Part shown: one piece after another, positions 1 through 8,379 of the stretch
Numbering within the stretch: the first letter of the stretch is position 1
Layout of the letters: the number at the start of each line of letters is the position of its first letter
Source of the DNA: Mycobacteriales bacterium
GTDB taxonomy: Bacteria; Actinomycetota; Actinomycetes; Mycobacteriales; Mycobacteriaceae
NCBI GenBank assembly: GCA_018376445.1
Contig: JAHABL010000013.1
Coordinates: forward strand, 1 to 46,281
Direction: 5' to 3'
Length of the DNA: 46,281 bases
Notes under the pieces: model-generated
Seen by the model: the letters and a program-made list of their open reading frames with translations, nothing else
Told to the model about the DNA's origin: nothing
The model's database searches: none
Made by a program: the position numbers and the translations under genes

Positions 1-99
1 CAACCCACCCAACATTGGTCGCGGCAACTTCATGATTAAGATCTCCAAGGACGGTACCCCTGGTATCCCCGTCCACACGGTGCTGACGCCCGTCGAAAT
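1..99. repeat. Terminal direct repeat, left copy (circular overlap)
   Basis: Bases 1-99 are identical to bases 46183-46281. The reading frame of the VirB4-like gene continues through the join without a break. This is the signature of a circular molecule written with an assembly overlap, not a biological long terminal repeat. The closed circle would be 46,182 bp. Confidence 0.95.
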
Positions 100-169
100 C
101 GCCGAAAAGCTCCACGACACTGACCAACGTTTTGCCAACCTCAAGCGGAAAGAAGCGCGAGAAGGATGA
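1..169 (+). CDS. VirB4-like T4SS ATPase, C-terminal end (continues from 44780)
   Basis: This is the tail of the ATPase gene that begins at 44780. Joined across the circular overlap, the frame gives a protein of about 523 residues ending in a charged tail (KLHDTDQRFANLKRKEAREG). The stop TGA at 167-169 overlaps the ATG of the next gene at 166 (ATGA), so translation of the ATPase and the wall hydrolase is probably coupled. The domain description is given with the 44780 entry. Confidence 0.9.
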   Translation, partial: NPPNIGRGNFMIKISKDGTPGIPVHTVLTPVEIAEKLHDTDQRFANLKRKEAREG

Positions 170-1728
170 GCAAGTTCGGAGTGGTCAAGATTGTCGGCGT
201 CTTTGCCGCTATCCTGATACTCCTCCTCGGCATCGTGATCTTAGGAGGAGACGTCGAGGACTATTGTGTTGCGCCCGACTCTGCCTCTAGTGAGCACGGT
301 CTCGTTAAACCCATGAAATCACACGAGTCGAGGGTTACTCGATCCTTTGGTGAGGGTGAGAACTCATTTTCCTATGGTGTTGATTTTGCTGCAGAGGAAG
401 GGACTTCCATTTATGCATTTGCCAAAGGAACAGTGATCGCAGTTCAGCGTACTGGTGTTCCTGCCTACGGTGGTTGGATCGTAATCTCTCACCGCATTGA
501 CGATAAAGAGTACTCAACTGTCTACGGGCATGTGGGCCCTGGGGATGTTTTCGTTAAAGAAGGCGATAGTGTTTACGCTGGTCAGCGTATTGCTACCCTC
601 TCCAATAATGGTGAATCGACGGGGACTCATCTTCACTTTGAGCTTATTGAAGGAAACCGGCTAGCCGGTGGAACTCCTATCGACCCTCAACCGTGGCTTA
701 GTAAAGCGGTCGAACCAGAGTCTGCGGCAGCACGTGGCCTGTCTGGTAAAAAGTCTCAAAGCAACGCCACAGAAATTCAGCGCGAACGCGCCCAGCAGAT
801 TATCCGCACCGGCCATAGTATGCATATCCCCCAGAGGGGCATTGTCCTCGCGGTCGCAGTCGCGAAGGTTGAAAGCCAAGTCAATAACCTTGCTTCCTCC
901 GCTGTCCCTGAGTCGTTGAATTATCCCCACGATGGGGTTGCGCCAGGTGACGCGGACTCTGTTGGTCTCTTCCAACAACGTCCCTCCCAAGGCTGGGGAA
1001 CCGTAGGACAGTTGATGGATCCGGTATACGCATCATCGAAGTTCTACACTGCACTTCAACGTGTTCCCAACTGGGAAAAGATGGGCTTTGCTGAGGCAGC
1101 ATGGGCAGTTCAGCGATGCCGCGAAGACCTCGCTGGACGTTATGAGGAGGAACGTCCTTTTGCTGAAGCCTTGGTCAGCGAGGTTGATGATAACTCTCAT
1201 CTTTCTTCTCAAGAGATGGACAAGCTAGGCGACGTTGCTGCTGGCAAAACCTCTACTGACGATGGATGCCTCAACCTCCCTGGAGGCGGTGCTGCAGGTG
1301 CGCTCAACGAAGCCATTATCCGCTACGCAAAAGAGCAAGAAGGACTCCCCTACGTGTGGGGCGGCGGCGATTTTCATGGTGCTACCGGCGGCGGTTTCGA
1401 CTGCTCCGGCCTCGTCCTGTACTCGATCTATCAAGCCTCCCATGGACGAGTTCGGCTGCTTCATCAGACCAATTCACAGATCATTGATCCCCATTTTGAG
1501 AAAGTGTCCTGGGAGGATCGCCAGCCCGGAGACATTCTCTACTTCGGAAGTCCGGCAGACTGGCACCACACCAGCATCTACCTGGGCAAAATTAACGGAC
1601 AAGAAATGCAGTTTGAAGCTCAAGACTTCAACGTTCCCATCGGAGCATACCCTGTCCGATTTGGCGAACAGATCCAGGTTCGCCGCGTAAAAGACATTCC
1701 CCCCACTCAATCGGAAGACGAAAGGTGA
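166..1728 (+). CDS. Cell-wall hydrolase: M23-like + lysozyme-like + NlpC/P60 domains (VirB1-type role)
   Basis: 520 aa, exported and probably membrane anchored (hydrophobic segment at about residues 7-27). Three domains are visible. An M23/LytM-like domain spans about 60-170 and keeps YGHV and GTHLHFEL. A lysozyme-like segment at about 215-340 has DSVGLFQQRPSQGWG and AAWAVQRC. A C-terminal NlpC/P60 cysteine peptidase at about 380-500 has the nucleophile in GGGFDCSGLV (near residue 412) and HHTSIYLG for the histidine. In Gram-positive T4SSs such enzymes open peptidoglycan for the channel. Oddly, the M23 HxxxD zinc motif reads S-Y-G-V-D, so the first metal ligand is lost and that domain may only bind wall. 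It overlaps VirB4 by ATGA, and a lipoprotein gene follows after 6 bp. Confidence 0.88.
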   Translation: MSKFGVVKIVGVFAAILILLLGIVILGGDVEDYCVAPDSASSEHGLVKPMKSHESRVTRSFGEGENSFSYGVDFAAEEGTSIYAFAKGTVIAVQRTGVPAYGGWIVISHRIDDKEYSTVYGHVGPGDVFVKEGDSVYAGQRIATLSNNGESTGTHLHFELIEGNRLAGGTPIDPQPWLSKAVEPESAAARGLSGKKSQSNATEIQRERAQQIIRTGHSMHIPQRGIVLAVAVAKVESQVNNLASSAVPESLNYPHDGVAPGDADSVGLFQQRPSQGWGTVGQLMDPVYASSKFYTALQRVPNWEKMGFAEAAWAVQRCREDLAGRYEEERPFAEALVSEVDDNSHLSSQEMDKLGDVAAGKTSTDDGCLNLPGGGAAGALNEAIIRYAKEQEGLPYVWGGGDFHGATGGGFDCSGLVLYSIYQASHGRVRLLHQTNSQIIDPHFEKVSWEDRQPGDILYFGSPADWHHTSIYLGKINGQEMQFEAQDFNVPIGAYPVRFGEQIQVRRVKDIPPTQSEDER

Positions 1729-1734
1729 CCTCTC

Positions 1735-2340
1735 ATGTCTCGACGTTCGTTACGATCCACTCTCGCAGCTGGAGCGTGTCTCCTCGCTATTGTTGGCGGA
1801 CTTTCTGGATGTTCACGACACGAAGGGACTGAATCAGCCCCCTCAGACCGCCCATCAAGCTCAGTACCAAGCTGGCTCCCCCAACTGCCATCAAAACTAG
1901 ATGGAGTGAACCTTGCTGACCCAAACTCCGTTCTCACTGACGGCACGAAAGCTCTTTTATCCTGGGATCCTTCACGCGAATCAGACCCACTAGAGACTAT
2001 TCAGCGATCTCGCCCGCTAGTTAATGGCGATCTTTTTACTGATGAAGGATACGTCAACCGGTCGAAGGTGATTACTTGGGAGACCGGCTATACCGGTCGT
2101 ACCTGGGCAAAGTGGGCTGCAGCCCACGCTAAGGGACATGTCACCCTCAAAGATATTTCTTCTTCTGACAACGTTCCCAAAGACACTGATCTCGACAAGT
2201 ACCGCGCCTATATCGCAACGGTGTCAATGATGACCCCCAGCGGTCAAACTCTCTCCACCCAGCAGTTCATTGTGCGCGTCCAAGCAAGCAAATACGGATA
2301 TTGGCAGCTCGTCTTCATTCAATGCGAGCCCGCAAAGTAA
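1735..2340 (+). CDS. T4SS-operon lipoprotein, unknown function
   Basis: 201 aa. The N terminus is a lipoprotein signal: basic MSRRSLRS, a hydrophobic stretch, then the lipobox LSGC with the cysteine near residue 26. The mature part begins with a Ser/Pro-rich linker and then a compact domain with no motif I recognise. It sits between the wall hydrolase and the gene at 2357 with very short gaps, so it belongs to the transfer operon. It most likely acts on the outer face of the membrane as a structural or lipid-anchored accessory of the channel; that is inferred from position only. Confidence 0.75.
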   Translation: MSRRSLRSTLAAGACLLAIVGGLSGCSRHEGTESAPSDRPSSSVPSWLPQLPSKLDGVNLADPNSVLTDGTKALLSWDPSRESDPLETIQRSRPLVNGDLFTDEGYVNRSKVITWETGYTGRTWAKWAAAHAKGHVTLKDISSSDNVPKDTDLDKYRAYIATVSMMTPSGQTLSTQQFIVRVQASKYGYWQLVFIQCEPAK

Positions 2341-2356
2341 AGAAAGGATTGTCACC

Positions 2357-3001
2357 ATGTCGAATGCAGAACTGTGGTCGGAGGTGGAAGACCATATTCT
2401 CTCTGAGAAAGAGACACTCCAAGGATTCACCTCTCATACCGAGATCTACCAGTGGGCGATCAACAACGGCTACAACACGCAAGAACTCTTCCCCATCGTC
2501 AAAGCAGAACTAAAGAAAGTTCTCGATATTGACTATGCGGAGATGCGGGAGCGATCTCGTCAAGAGCTTGCCGAAAAGCGACACCTTGCCATCGAAAAAC
2601 TCTCAGCTGAAGCTGCAGATGCCCCGCTTGTTGAACTGTGGGCAGCAGCGAGTGCAAACGGAACGTTCGCCATCGTCTCAGATGAGGATGTCGTCTGGTA
2701 TGGAACCTTCCATGAGGATGATTTCGACTTTGTCGGCGACCTCCGCTCCGCTCTCCGGTCTGTTGCGAAAAAGGCCGTGTGGATCGCAGGGAAAGTTCGT
2801 GAGGATATGAAGGCCCCCGCTATTCGGCTCACCCTTCATATGGACGACGCTCCCGGAGACCTCGGCAAGGAGATGCTGCGCAACAACGTCGCCGTTCATC
2901 TTGAGTTCGACGGTTCAGGCGGAGCAAGTGAAGTATCGACCCTCCCCGGCTATAAATCCTGGCGAGAGATTCCACTCGACAGTCTCGTAGTGTCACAGTG
3001 A
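2357..3001 (+). CDS. Soluble T4SS-operon protein, unknown function
   Basis: 214 aa, with no signal peptide or membrane segment. The ATG at 2357 is chosen because AAAGGA lies just upstream; a longer frame back to 2270 would run deep into the lipoprotein gene. The N-terminal 90 residues are helical and charged (LWSEVEDHILSEKE, AEMRERSRQELAEKR), suggesting a coiled or helical bundle. The C-terminal half alternates predicted strands and helices (FAIVSDEDVVWYGTF, AIRLTLHMDD). It lies directly before the coupling protein with a 16-bp gap. A cytosolic partner of VirD4 is plausible, but I recognise no family. Confidence 0.7.
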   Translation: MSNAELWSEVEDHILSEKETLQGFTSHTEIYQWAINNGYNTQELFPIVKAELKKVLDIDYAEMRERSRQELAEKRHLAIEKLSAEAADAPLVELWAAASANGTFAIVSDEDVVWYGTFHEDDFDFVGDLRSALRSVAKKAVWIAGKVREDMKAPAIRLTLHMDDAPGDLGKEMLRNNVAVHLEFDGSGGASEVSTLPGYKSWREIPLDSLVVSQ

Positions 3002-3017
3002 CAAAATAGGGGTAACC

Positions 3018-4865
3018 ATGAAACGCACATCACAATCAGATGCAGCCGACCTCGGCCAGCAAATTCTCCTGTGGGCACTTCTCGCCCTCTTCGGAATTGC
3101 CCTCATGGCATGGCTTGCCTTGTGTATAGGCCAATTCTTCACCAGTGACACGATGCCATCGTGGTACCCCGGCACAATTGCCCGCCAACTCAAGGAGGGA
3201 ACAATCTCAATTGGGCCAGCCTCTATCGGGATTTTTATCGCCGAGGTCATCGTTGTCGGCGGGCTCGCAGGCATCGTGCTTGCCCGCCGTGCCCAAAAAG
3301 GTGGGCGACTAACAATTGATAAGTCAGCCCGCGAAATCACCAAAGTTCATCGTGATTCTAAACTAGCTCCCTCCGCTCAGCAGAAGAAAGCACAACGACT
3401 CTACTATCACGCCGATCCAAAATACCCTGCCACCCTTGGTCTTCTCATCGCGCGGACGCTCGGAAGCTCCAAGCAAGATATACGAATGTCCTGGGAAGAC
3501 ACACTCGTCATGTTCGCTGGACAGCGGATGGGCAAAACAACCTCCATTGTCTGCTCCAGCATTGTCGGCGCTCCAGGACCAGTCATTGCTACTAGCAACA
3601 AGGGCGACATTATCGACCTCACTCGCCACTCGCGCGCACTCCGAGGCCGCGTATGGATCTTTGACCTGCAGAATATCTCCGGCAAAGCTACTCAACGCTG
3701 GTGGTTCGATCCGCTACGGACGGTGCATGATCTTCAAAGCGCAAAGCAGCTCGCCGAGTACTTCATTGGCGCATGCCAAGACGACGGAGCACGCAAAGAT
3801 GCGTATTTCGATGGCGAAGCTAGCGAAATACTGGCCTACTACATCCTCGCTGCTGCTTTAGGCGGCGGGGATCTCCGCCATACCCTCACGTGGCTCGGTA
3901 ATCCAGATGACGACATTCCCCGTCTTCTTCTCCAAAAAGGTGGTTTCGACTACGCCGCTATGCGGGTCCAGCAGACGATGGGTCTGAACTATCGTCAGCG
4001 AGACGGCATCTTCGCAATGGCTCGTCGCTTTCTCGGCATTCTTGCCGACGAAGTGTTTGCCGCCTCGGTTACTCCCCCACAGCGCGTTGTTATCGCCCCA
4101 TCTCGTAAAGAAGGGCAGGCCGTTCGAGTTATCCCCTCAAAGAAGAGCCGTGATTTCGCACTAGAAGAGTTCAACCCACGGGACTTCGTTTATTCAACCG
4201 ACACTCTCTATGTCCTCTCCACGGACACTGATGGTGCTCCCGCCGCCCTCACCACAGCCCTCGTTGGGCTTATCACGGATACCGCCATTCATGAGGCTGA
4301 GCATTCCTCTACGGGACGCCTCGACACTCCCCTGGTAGCCGTGCTGGATGAGGCGGCTAACGTGGTCAAGCTGTCTAAACTTCCCAAGATGTACTCACAC
4401 TGGGGTTCACGCGGGGTCATTCCGCTCACCTTCCTCCAATCCCCCGCGCAGGCAGAGCGTGTCTGGGGAGCGGACGGGGTGAAGACACTGTGCTCGTCGT
4501 CGAACTTCCTCGTTTACGGTGGCGGCATTTCCGACTCCACCTACCTCAATGATCTTTCCTCACTTATCGGCGACCATGAGGTAAAAAAGAACTCCCGCAA
4601 CAAATCTGACAACGGTCGAGACTCAGTGACTGTTCGCTGGGAGAAAGAAAAAATCGTCCCCGTCGAGGATCTTGCATCATTACCGATAACCCGCGTCATT
4701 GTCTTTTCTTCCGGTGCTGAGCCAGTTCTGGCGGAAAAGGTCTTCTATGACCCGCAAGACAAATCCTTTGAGCCTCCCCTCCCGAGCTTCCCCTCCTTTA
4801 ACGAGGAAATGGAGACGGTGCCACCTCCCCGCAATAGTCATGGCCCCGCCATGATCGAAAGATAG
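3018..4865 (+). CDS. VirD4/TraG-type coupling protein (T4CP)
   Basis: 615 aa. Two N-terminal membrane segments (about 17-40 and 68-90) are followed by a cytosolic ATPase. Walker A is GQRMGKTT at about residues 168-175 and Walker B is VAVLDEAANV at about 437-446. Also typical are the phrase WWFDPLRTV and the late segment with PLTFLQSPAQAERVWG, seen in VirD4/TraG proteins with a TraM-recognition C domain. Coupling proteins bind the relaxosome and feed the relaxase-bound strand into the T4SS channel. The gene belongs to the main transfer operon and precedes DUF4913. Length and layout match the family, and no key residue is missing. Confidence 0.92.
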   Translation: MKRTSQSDAADLGQQILLWALLALFGIALMAWLALCIGQFFTSDTMPSWYPGTIARQLKEGTISIGPASIGIFIAEVIVVGGLAGIVLARRAQKGGRLTIDKSAREITKVHRDSKLAPSAQQKKAQRLYYHADPKYPATLGLLIARTLGSSKQDIRMSWEDTLVMFAGQRMGKTTSIVCSSIVGAPGPVIATSNKGDIIDLTRHSRALRGRVWIFDLQNISGKATQRWWFDPLRTVHDLQSAKQLAEYFIGACQDDGARKDAYFDGEASEILAYYILAAALGGGDLRHTLTWLGNPDDDIPRLLLQKGGFDYAAMRVQQTMGLNYRQRDGIFAMARRFLGILADEVFAASVTPPQRVVIAPSRKEGQAVRVIPSKKSRDFALEEFNPRDFVYSTDTLYVLSTDTDGAPAALTTALVGLITDTAIHEAEHSSTGRLDTPLVAVLDEAANVVKLSKLPKMYSHWGSRGVIPLTFLQSPAQAERVWGADGVKTLCSSSNFLVYGGGISDSTYLNDLSSLIGDHEVKKNSRNKSDNGRDSVTVRWEKEKIVPVEDLASLPITRVIVFSSGAEPVLAEKVFYDPQDKSFEPPLPSFPSFNEEMETVPPPRNSHGPAMIER

Positions 4866-4871
4866 CGTGTC

Positions 4872-5342
4872 ATGAACTTTTCGGATGATGACTTCCTTAA
4901 TGAGGAAGAAGATGAAATCGCTGCGGCTGAGCCGTACTACAGCTCACTGTCAGAGTTCGTGACGGAGTTCTTCTCTCCTATGTGCTCCTACCGGCTCTCC
5001 CCTGCTCCTGGTCGGGGTCTCCGCTGGGATCCCCGCTGGTGGCGGTGGCCGCAAGTGCGGGTTCGCCTGGACTATCTGTGGAAGACGTGGGAGGCGGCCT
5101 ACGCTGACCAGTCTGCACAGGCAATGGCAGACTGGTGGCTACGTATTTTTGACCCCACTGTTCGCGTCCTTTTAGACGGCGAGAATGGCCCACTGAACTC
5201 TTACCGAGAAGATATGGATGATGAGTTCGCGGAGGAGGACATTCCCTCCCTTTATTGCCTTCCGTGGGATGAGAGAAACTCAGATGTTGAAGACACTCAT
5301 GAGTTTCCTGTTGTCAGTAAAGACTACTCAACGGACTTTTAG
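4872..5342 (+). CDS. DUF4913 family protein
   Basis: 156 aa, very acidic at both ends. The core SLSEFVTEFFSPMCSYRL, then WDPRWWRWPQVRVRLDYLW, then a tryptophan-rich DWWLRIFDP and a GPLNSY motif match the DUF4913 family common beside the coupling protein on actinobacterial conjugative elements. Its biochemical role is unknown. It is the last gene of the plus-strand transfer operon, 6 bp after the coupling protein gene. Its stop codon overlaps, tail to tail, the stop of the restriction-modification gene on the other strand, leaving no room for an ordinary terminator between them. Confidence 0.82.
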   Translation: MNFSDDDFLNEEEDEIAAAEPYYSSLSEFVTEFFSPMCSYRLSPAPGRGLRWDPRWWRWPQVRVRLDYLWKTWEAAYADQSAQAMADWWLRIFDPTVRVLLDGENGPLNSYREDMDDEFAEEDIPSLYCLPWDERNSDVEDTHEFPVVSKDYSTDF

Positions 5343-8179
5343 CCCGTGAGCTGCACATAGTTGCTGAATAGTAGCTCTTGGCGCTGTTGCTCTGTGGTGA
5401 GTTTACGAGGTGCCCCGAAGGCTTTATCGACTACGCGATCAAGCGCGTTATGCGCTTTCACTAGCTCCGGGTCCATTGCAAGCGGGTTGTAGTGGTCGGC
5501 CAGTGAGCGCTCGGGGTGGAGAGCACGAGCCTCGAGAACGCCTTGGCCCGCTGTGATGATTGCTTGGCGTGTAGCGTCGTCCGGAGGTGGGACGGGGAAG
5601 GTATTCCACACCACCGTGTTGGAGAAACGAAGGTCGGACTTTAGACGCCCACCCACAGTGCGTTGCCAAGTAATGAACATTGATGAGGAGATAAGCCCAA
5701 ACTGGAGACCCGTAGGATCAGGCAGAGTGAAGTTGAGATTGCTAGCAATCACATCCGCAGGGAAGTAGTCAGCGGTAAAGTATCGGCGGGTTTCACTAAC
5801 CACGCTGGGAATACAAAGATAGTCAACTTGAGGCCGGAATTTATTGCGCCTAAAGAGATGAGGAGTTTCTCTAAATTTGTAGGCGTCTCCTCGGCGAGGA
5901 GCTGCCTCTCTATAATCTCGGCACGCTTCAATCCGGCTTTTTAGCAGTTCACTTTTTGCAAGGTCAGCGGGGTCGAGGTCTTCTAACCAAAGACACCAGC
6001 GATCCAAACCGTGGATAAGCTCTTTTGCGCCAACGAATCGACGAAGATACTTACTAGCCACTGGATCAGCAGCAAAATGTGCGTAGTCGGCTTGCTCCAC
6101 GATGAGGTTTCCCCCATCGACGGGTTTTGAACCGAATCGTGCTGGTTCAAGATCACCTAGCGGCTTCATCCGTTTTTCTATGACGACGTTTGGGCCATCG
6201 ACGAGGTAAGCATTGATACCTGTTCGAACAGGGATTTCTCGTGGTTCTCCATTAACGTCTACGTAGTCGAAGAGCCGGGGTTTCCCAGCCCGGTCCTTGG
6301 TGAATCCGACGATCACGCAGTGGACGGCTGCTTTTCCTGGTGCTTCGGAGTCCCAGGCAAAGGTGCGGTGGGCAAACTTAATCCGCCATCCGTCGCGGAA
6401 GATGGGTGTGAAGAGGTCAGGGACGGGTTGCCCTTGGGCGATGGAGTTGGTGGTGACGAATGCCCATTCACCCTGGTGGTTGTCATGACGATAAAAGTCG
6501 AGGGTCTTAGCGTGCCATCCAGTGACGTAATCGAGATAACCGGCGTAATCCTTCCCCCACACTCGCTTCATGTCCTCGGTTTGCTCAGAGGTTTTCATGT
6601 ACTGGCCGATAAACGGGGGGTTCCCGAAGATATATACCGGCCCTGCCGTCTCCCCGATGAGGTCGTTCCATTCGAGGGTGAGGGCGTTGCCGTGGTGAAT
6701 GTGGGCGGTGACGGTGATGGGTAGGCGTTCGGGGGCGATGCCGATGCGGTCGGCGAGTTCCCTGTTCGCCTGGTGGTCTACCAGGAACATGGCGGTTTCT
6801 GCGATCTTGGCGGGCCACCAGTTGAGTTCAATGCCGTGGAATTGGTCGATGGAGAGTTTCTGCTCCCAGGACACGTCAAGAGACATTCCGGTTTGCCCCT
6901 CACGGCGGCGAATATCCACAATGAGGTCGGTCTCTAGTTTGCGAAGCTCCCGGTACGCCACAATAAGGAAGTTTCCACTGCCACAAGCAGGATCCAGGAA
7001 CGTGTAAGTGGCCAGCTCGTCCCGCATCCTCCGCAGTTCTTTAAGGTTTCGGGATGTGTCTGCGAGAGCGAGTTTAGAAGCGACTTTCTCCCGCAGGTCA
7101 TCCAAAAACAGCGGCTCCAAAGTTTTGAGGATGTTCGTCTCTGACGTGTAGTGCTCGCCGTTGCTGCGGCGGGCTTCCTTCGACTTCACCAGCTGGAACA
7201 TCGACCCGAACACAGCGGGGCTAATGCGAGTCCACTGGAACCGGCACGCATCCAGCAGAGCGTCGCGCATAGCGGGGCTAAACCACGTCGTATCCAGGGC
7301 GTCGGCAAAGAGACCACCATTGACATAGGGGAACTTAGCGAAGTGCTCGGGTAGATGGGAATCACGCTGCGATTCTGGTGTATCAAGGACAGAGAACAGT
7401 TCCTTGAGCTGCATTCCTAGATCGCCTGGATTGGTCTCGTCGAGGACGAACCTATAGAACAGGTCCTGCTCCCACAGGCCAGCATCGTCACCAAACAACA
7501 AAAACAGCAACCGGGTCAGATACATGGAGGTGCGCTGCGTGCGCTCATCCTCATCCGCTTCAGTCGTGGGGGCATCGTCACCAATAGTGACGTCTACCTC
7601 CTCGCCCGCCATAGCGGTGAAAAGCTCCGCCATGAGTTTCGAGGCCTGGATGGAGGCTTCCTCTTCCTCCTCCCGGCTCACCGTGTCGTAGCCGGCCAGG
7701 AACTTCAGCTGGTCCACATAGTCGCAGATCTCGCCGAGGGAAAACTCCACCTCCCAGCGTTCCTCTGGGGCACCCAACCGTTGCAGGCGGAAACGTTCAA
7801 AGTTCGAGCAGAGCACATACTTCGGGAACTCGTGCGGGCGGACACTCCCCCCGTTCAAATAGTCGAAGGCCTGCTCCTGCGCGATGGCAAGATCAACCCC
7901 CGGCCGCTTCGCCTCGCCAATCACCACGCCAGGCCAGAACAGGTCAATACGGCCACGACCCCCAGTACTTCCGCGCCGAGCGTCACGCTCGAAAAGATTC
8001 ATGCGGGCGGCGGTAATACCAAAGCAGCCCATCATGTCGATCCAAAACCGCTGGGCCGCCTTCTGCTCTTCCCCAGTAAGACCAGCCGCCTCCCATTCCT
8101 CAAGCTCACCCAACCAATGCAGACGAAAGTTAGCCAGGTTGTACTTGATAGTGGAAAGGTCGAGACGTTCCGTAGCCAT
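5339..8179 (-). CDS. MmeI-like single-chain restriction-modification enzyme (type IIL/IIG)
   Basis: 946 aa, close to the roughly 920 aa of MmeI. The N-terminal nuclease has D79, E89 and K91 in GRIDLFWPGVVIGEAK, the same D-X9-ExK spacing as MmeI. A helical linker follows, then a gamma-class amino-methyltransferase with DPACGSGNFL (about residue 395) and the catalytic GNPPF (about 520). The remaining C-terminal part should be the target-recognition domain. These enzymes methylate one strand of their site and cut unmodified DNA nearby with no separate subunits. All catalytic residues are present, so it is probably active. It starts 11 bp after the 62-aa gene and so is probably transcribed with the relaxase. 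The recognition sequence cannot be read from the protein. Confidence 0.9.
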   Translation of the reverse strand: MATERLDLSTIKYNLANFRLHWLGELEEWEAAGLTGEEQKAAQRFWIDMMGCFGITAARMNLFERDARRGSTGGRGRIDLFWPGVVIGEAKRPGVDLAIAQEQAFDYLNGGSVRPHEFPKYVLCSNFERFRLQRLGAPEERWEVEFSLGEICDYVDQLKFLAGYDTVSREEEEEASIQASKLMAELFTAMAGEEVDVTIGDDAPTTEADEDERTQRTSMYLTRLLFLLFGDDAGLWEQDLFYRFVLDETNPGDLGMQLKELFSVLDTPESQRDSHLPEHFAKFPYVNGGLFADALDTTWFSPAMRDALLDACRFQWTRISPAVFGSMFQLVKSKEARRSNGEHYTSETNILKTLEPLFLDDLREKVASKLALADTSRNLKELRRMRDELATYTFLDPACGSGNFLIVAYRELRKLETDLIVDIRRREGQTGMSLDVSWEQKLSIDQFHGIELNWWPAKIAETAMFLVDHQANRELADRIGIAPERLPITVTAHIHHGNALTLEWNDLIGETAGPVYIFGNPPFIGQYMKTSEQTEDMKRVWGKDYAGYLDYVTGWHAKTLDFYRHDNHQGEWAFVTTNSIAQGQPVPDLFTPIFRDGWRIKFAHRTFAWDSEAPGKAAVHCVIVGFTKDRAGKPRLFDYVDVNGEPREIPVRTGINAYLVDGPNVVIEKRMKPLGDLEPARFGSKPVDGGNLIVEQADYAHFAADPVASKYLRRFVGAKELIHGLDRWCLWLEDLDPADLAKSELLKSRIEACRDYREAAPRRGDAYKFRETPHLFRRNKFRPQVDYLCIPSVVSETRRYFTADYFPADVIASNLNFTLPDPTGLQFGLISSSMFITWQRTVGGRLKSDLRFSNTVVWNTFPVPPPDDATRQAIITAGQGVLEARALHPERSLADHYNPLAMDPELVKAHNALDRVVDKAFGAPRKLTTEQQRQELLFSNYVQLTG

Positions 8180-8190
8180 AGCTTCTATTC

Positions 8191-8379
8191 TTACTGGTCT
8201 TCTAGGTCTTGAATAGCGTCAATCCCGTAGTCATCAGACATGAGATCGTGAACACCAAGCTCGTAATCTGGACTCCGGTCATTGTAGGGAAGAGGAGAGA
8301 GAATCCCCGCACGTTTCCCAAGCCTCCATCGCTTCTCATCTCGCGTCGAGGAAAAGAGTGGACCCTGCCTTTTCTTCAT
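8191..8379 (-). CDS. Small protein between relaxase and R-M gene
   Basis: 62 aa, basic at the N terminus (MKKRQGPLFSSTRDEKRWRLGK) and acidic at the C terminus (DLMSDDYGIDAIQDLEDQ). The ATG at 8379 shares a base with the relaxase stop (TGATG) and has GGAG five bases upstream; a GTG at 8382 is an alternative. Coupled translation with the relaxase suggests a partner of the relaxase or of the R-M enzyme. I recognise no family. Confidence 0.6.
   Translation of the reverse strand: MKKRQGPLFSSTRDEKRWRLGKRAGILSPLPYNDRSPDYELGVHDLMSDDYGIDAIQDLEDQ

Noticed and set aside
1..99. Long terminal repeat or transposon end
   Set aside because: The repeat lies inside one reading frame and has no inverted termini or target duplication; it is the circular overlap.
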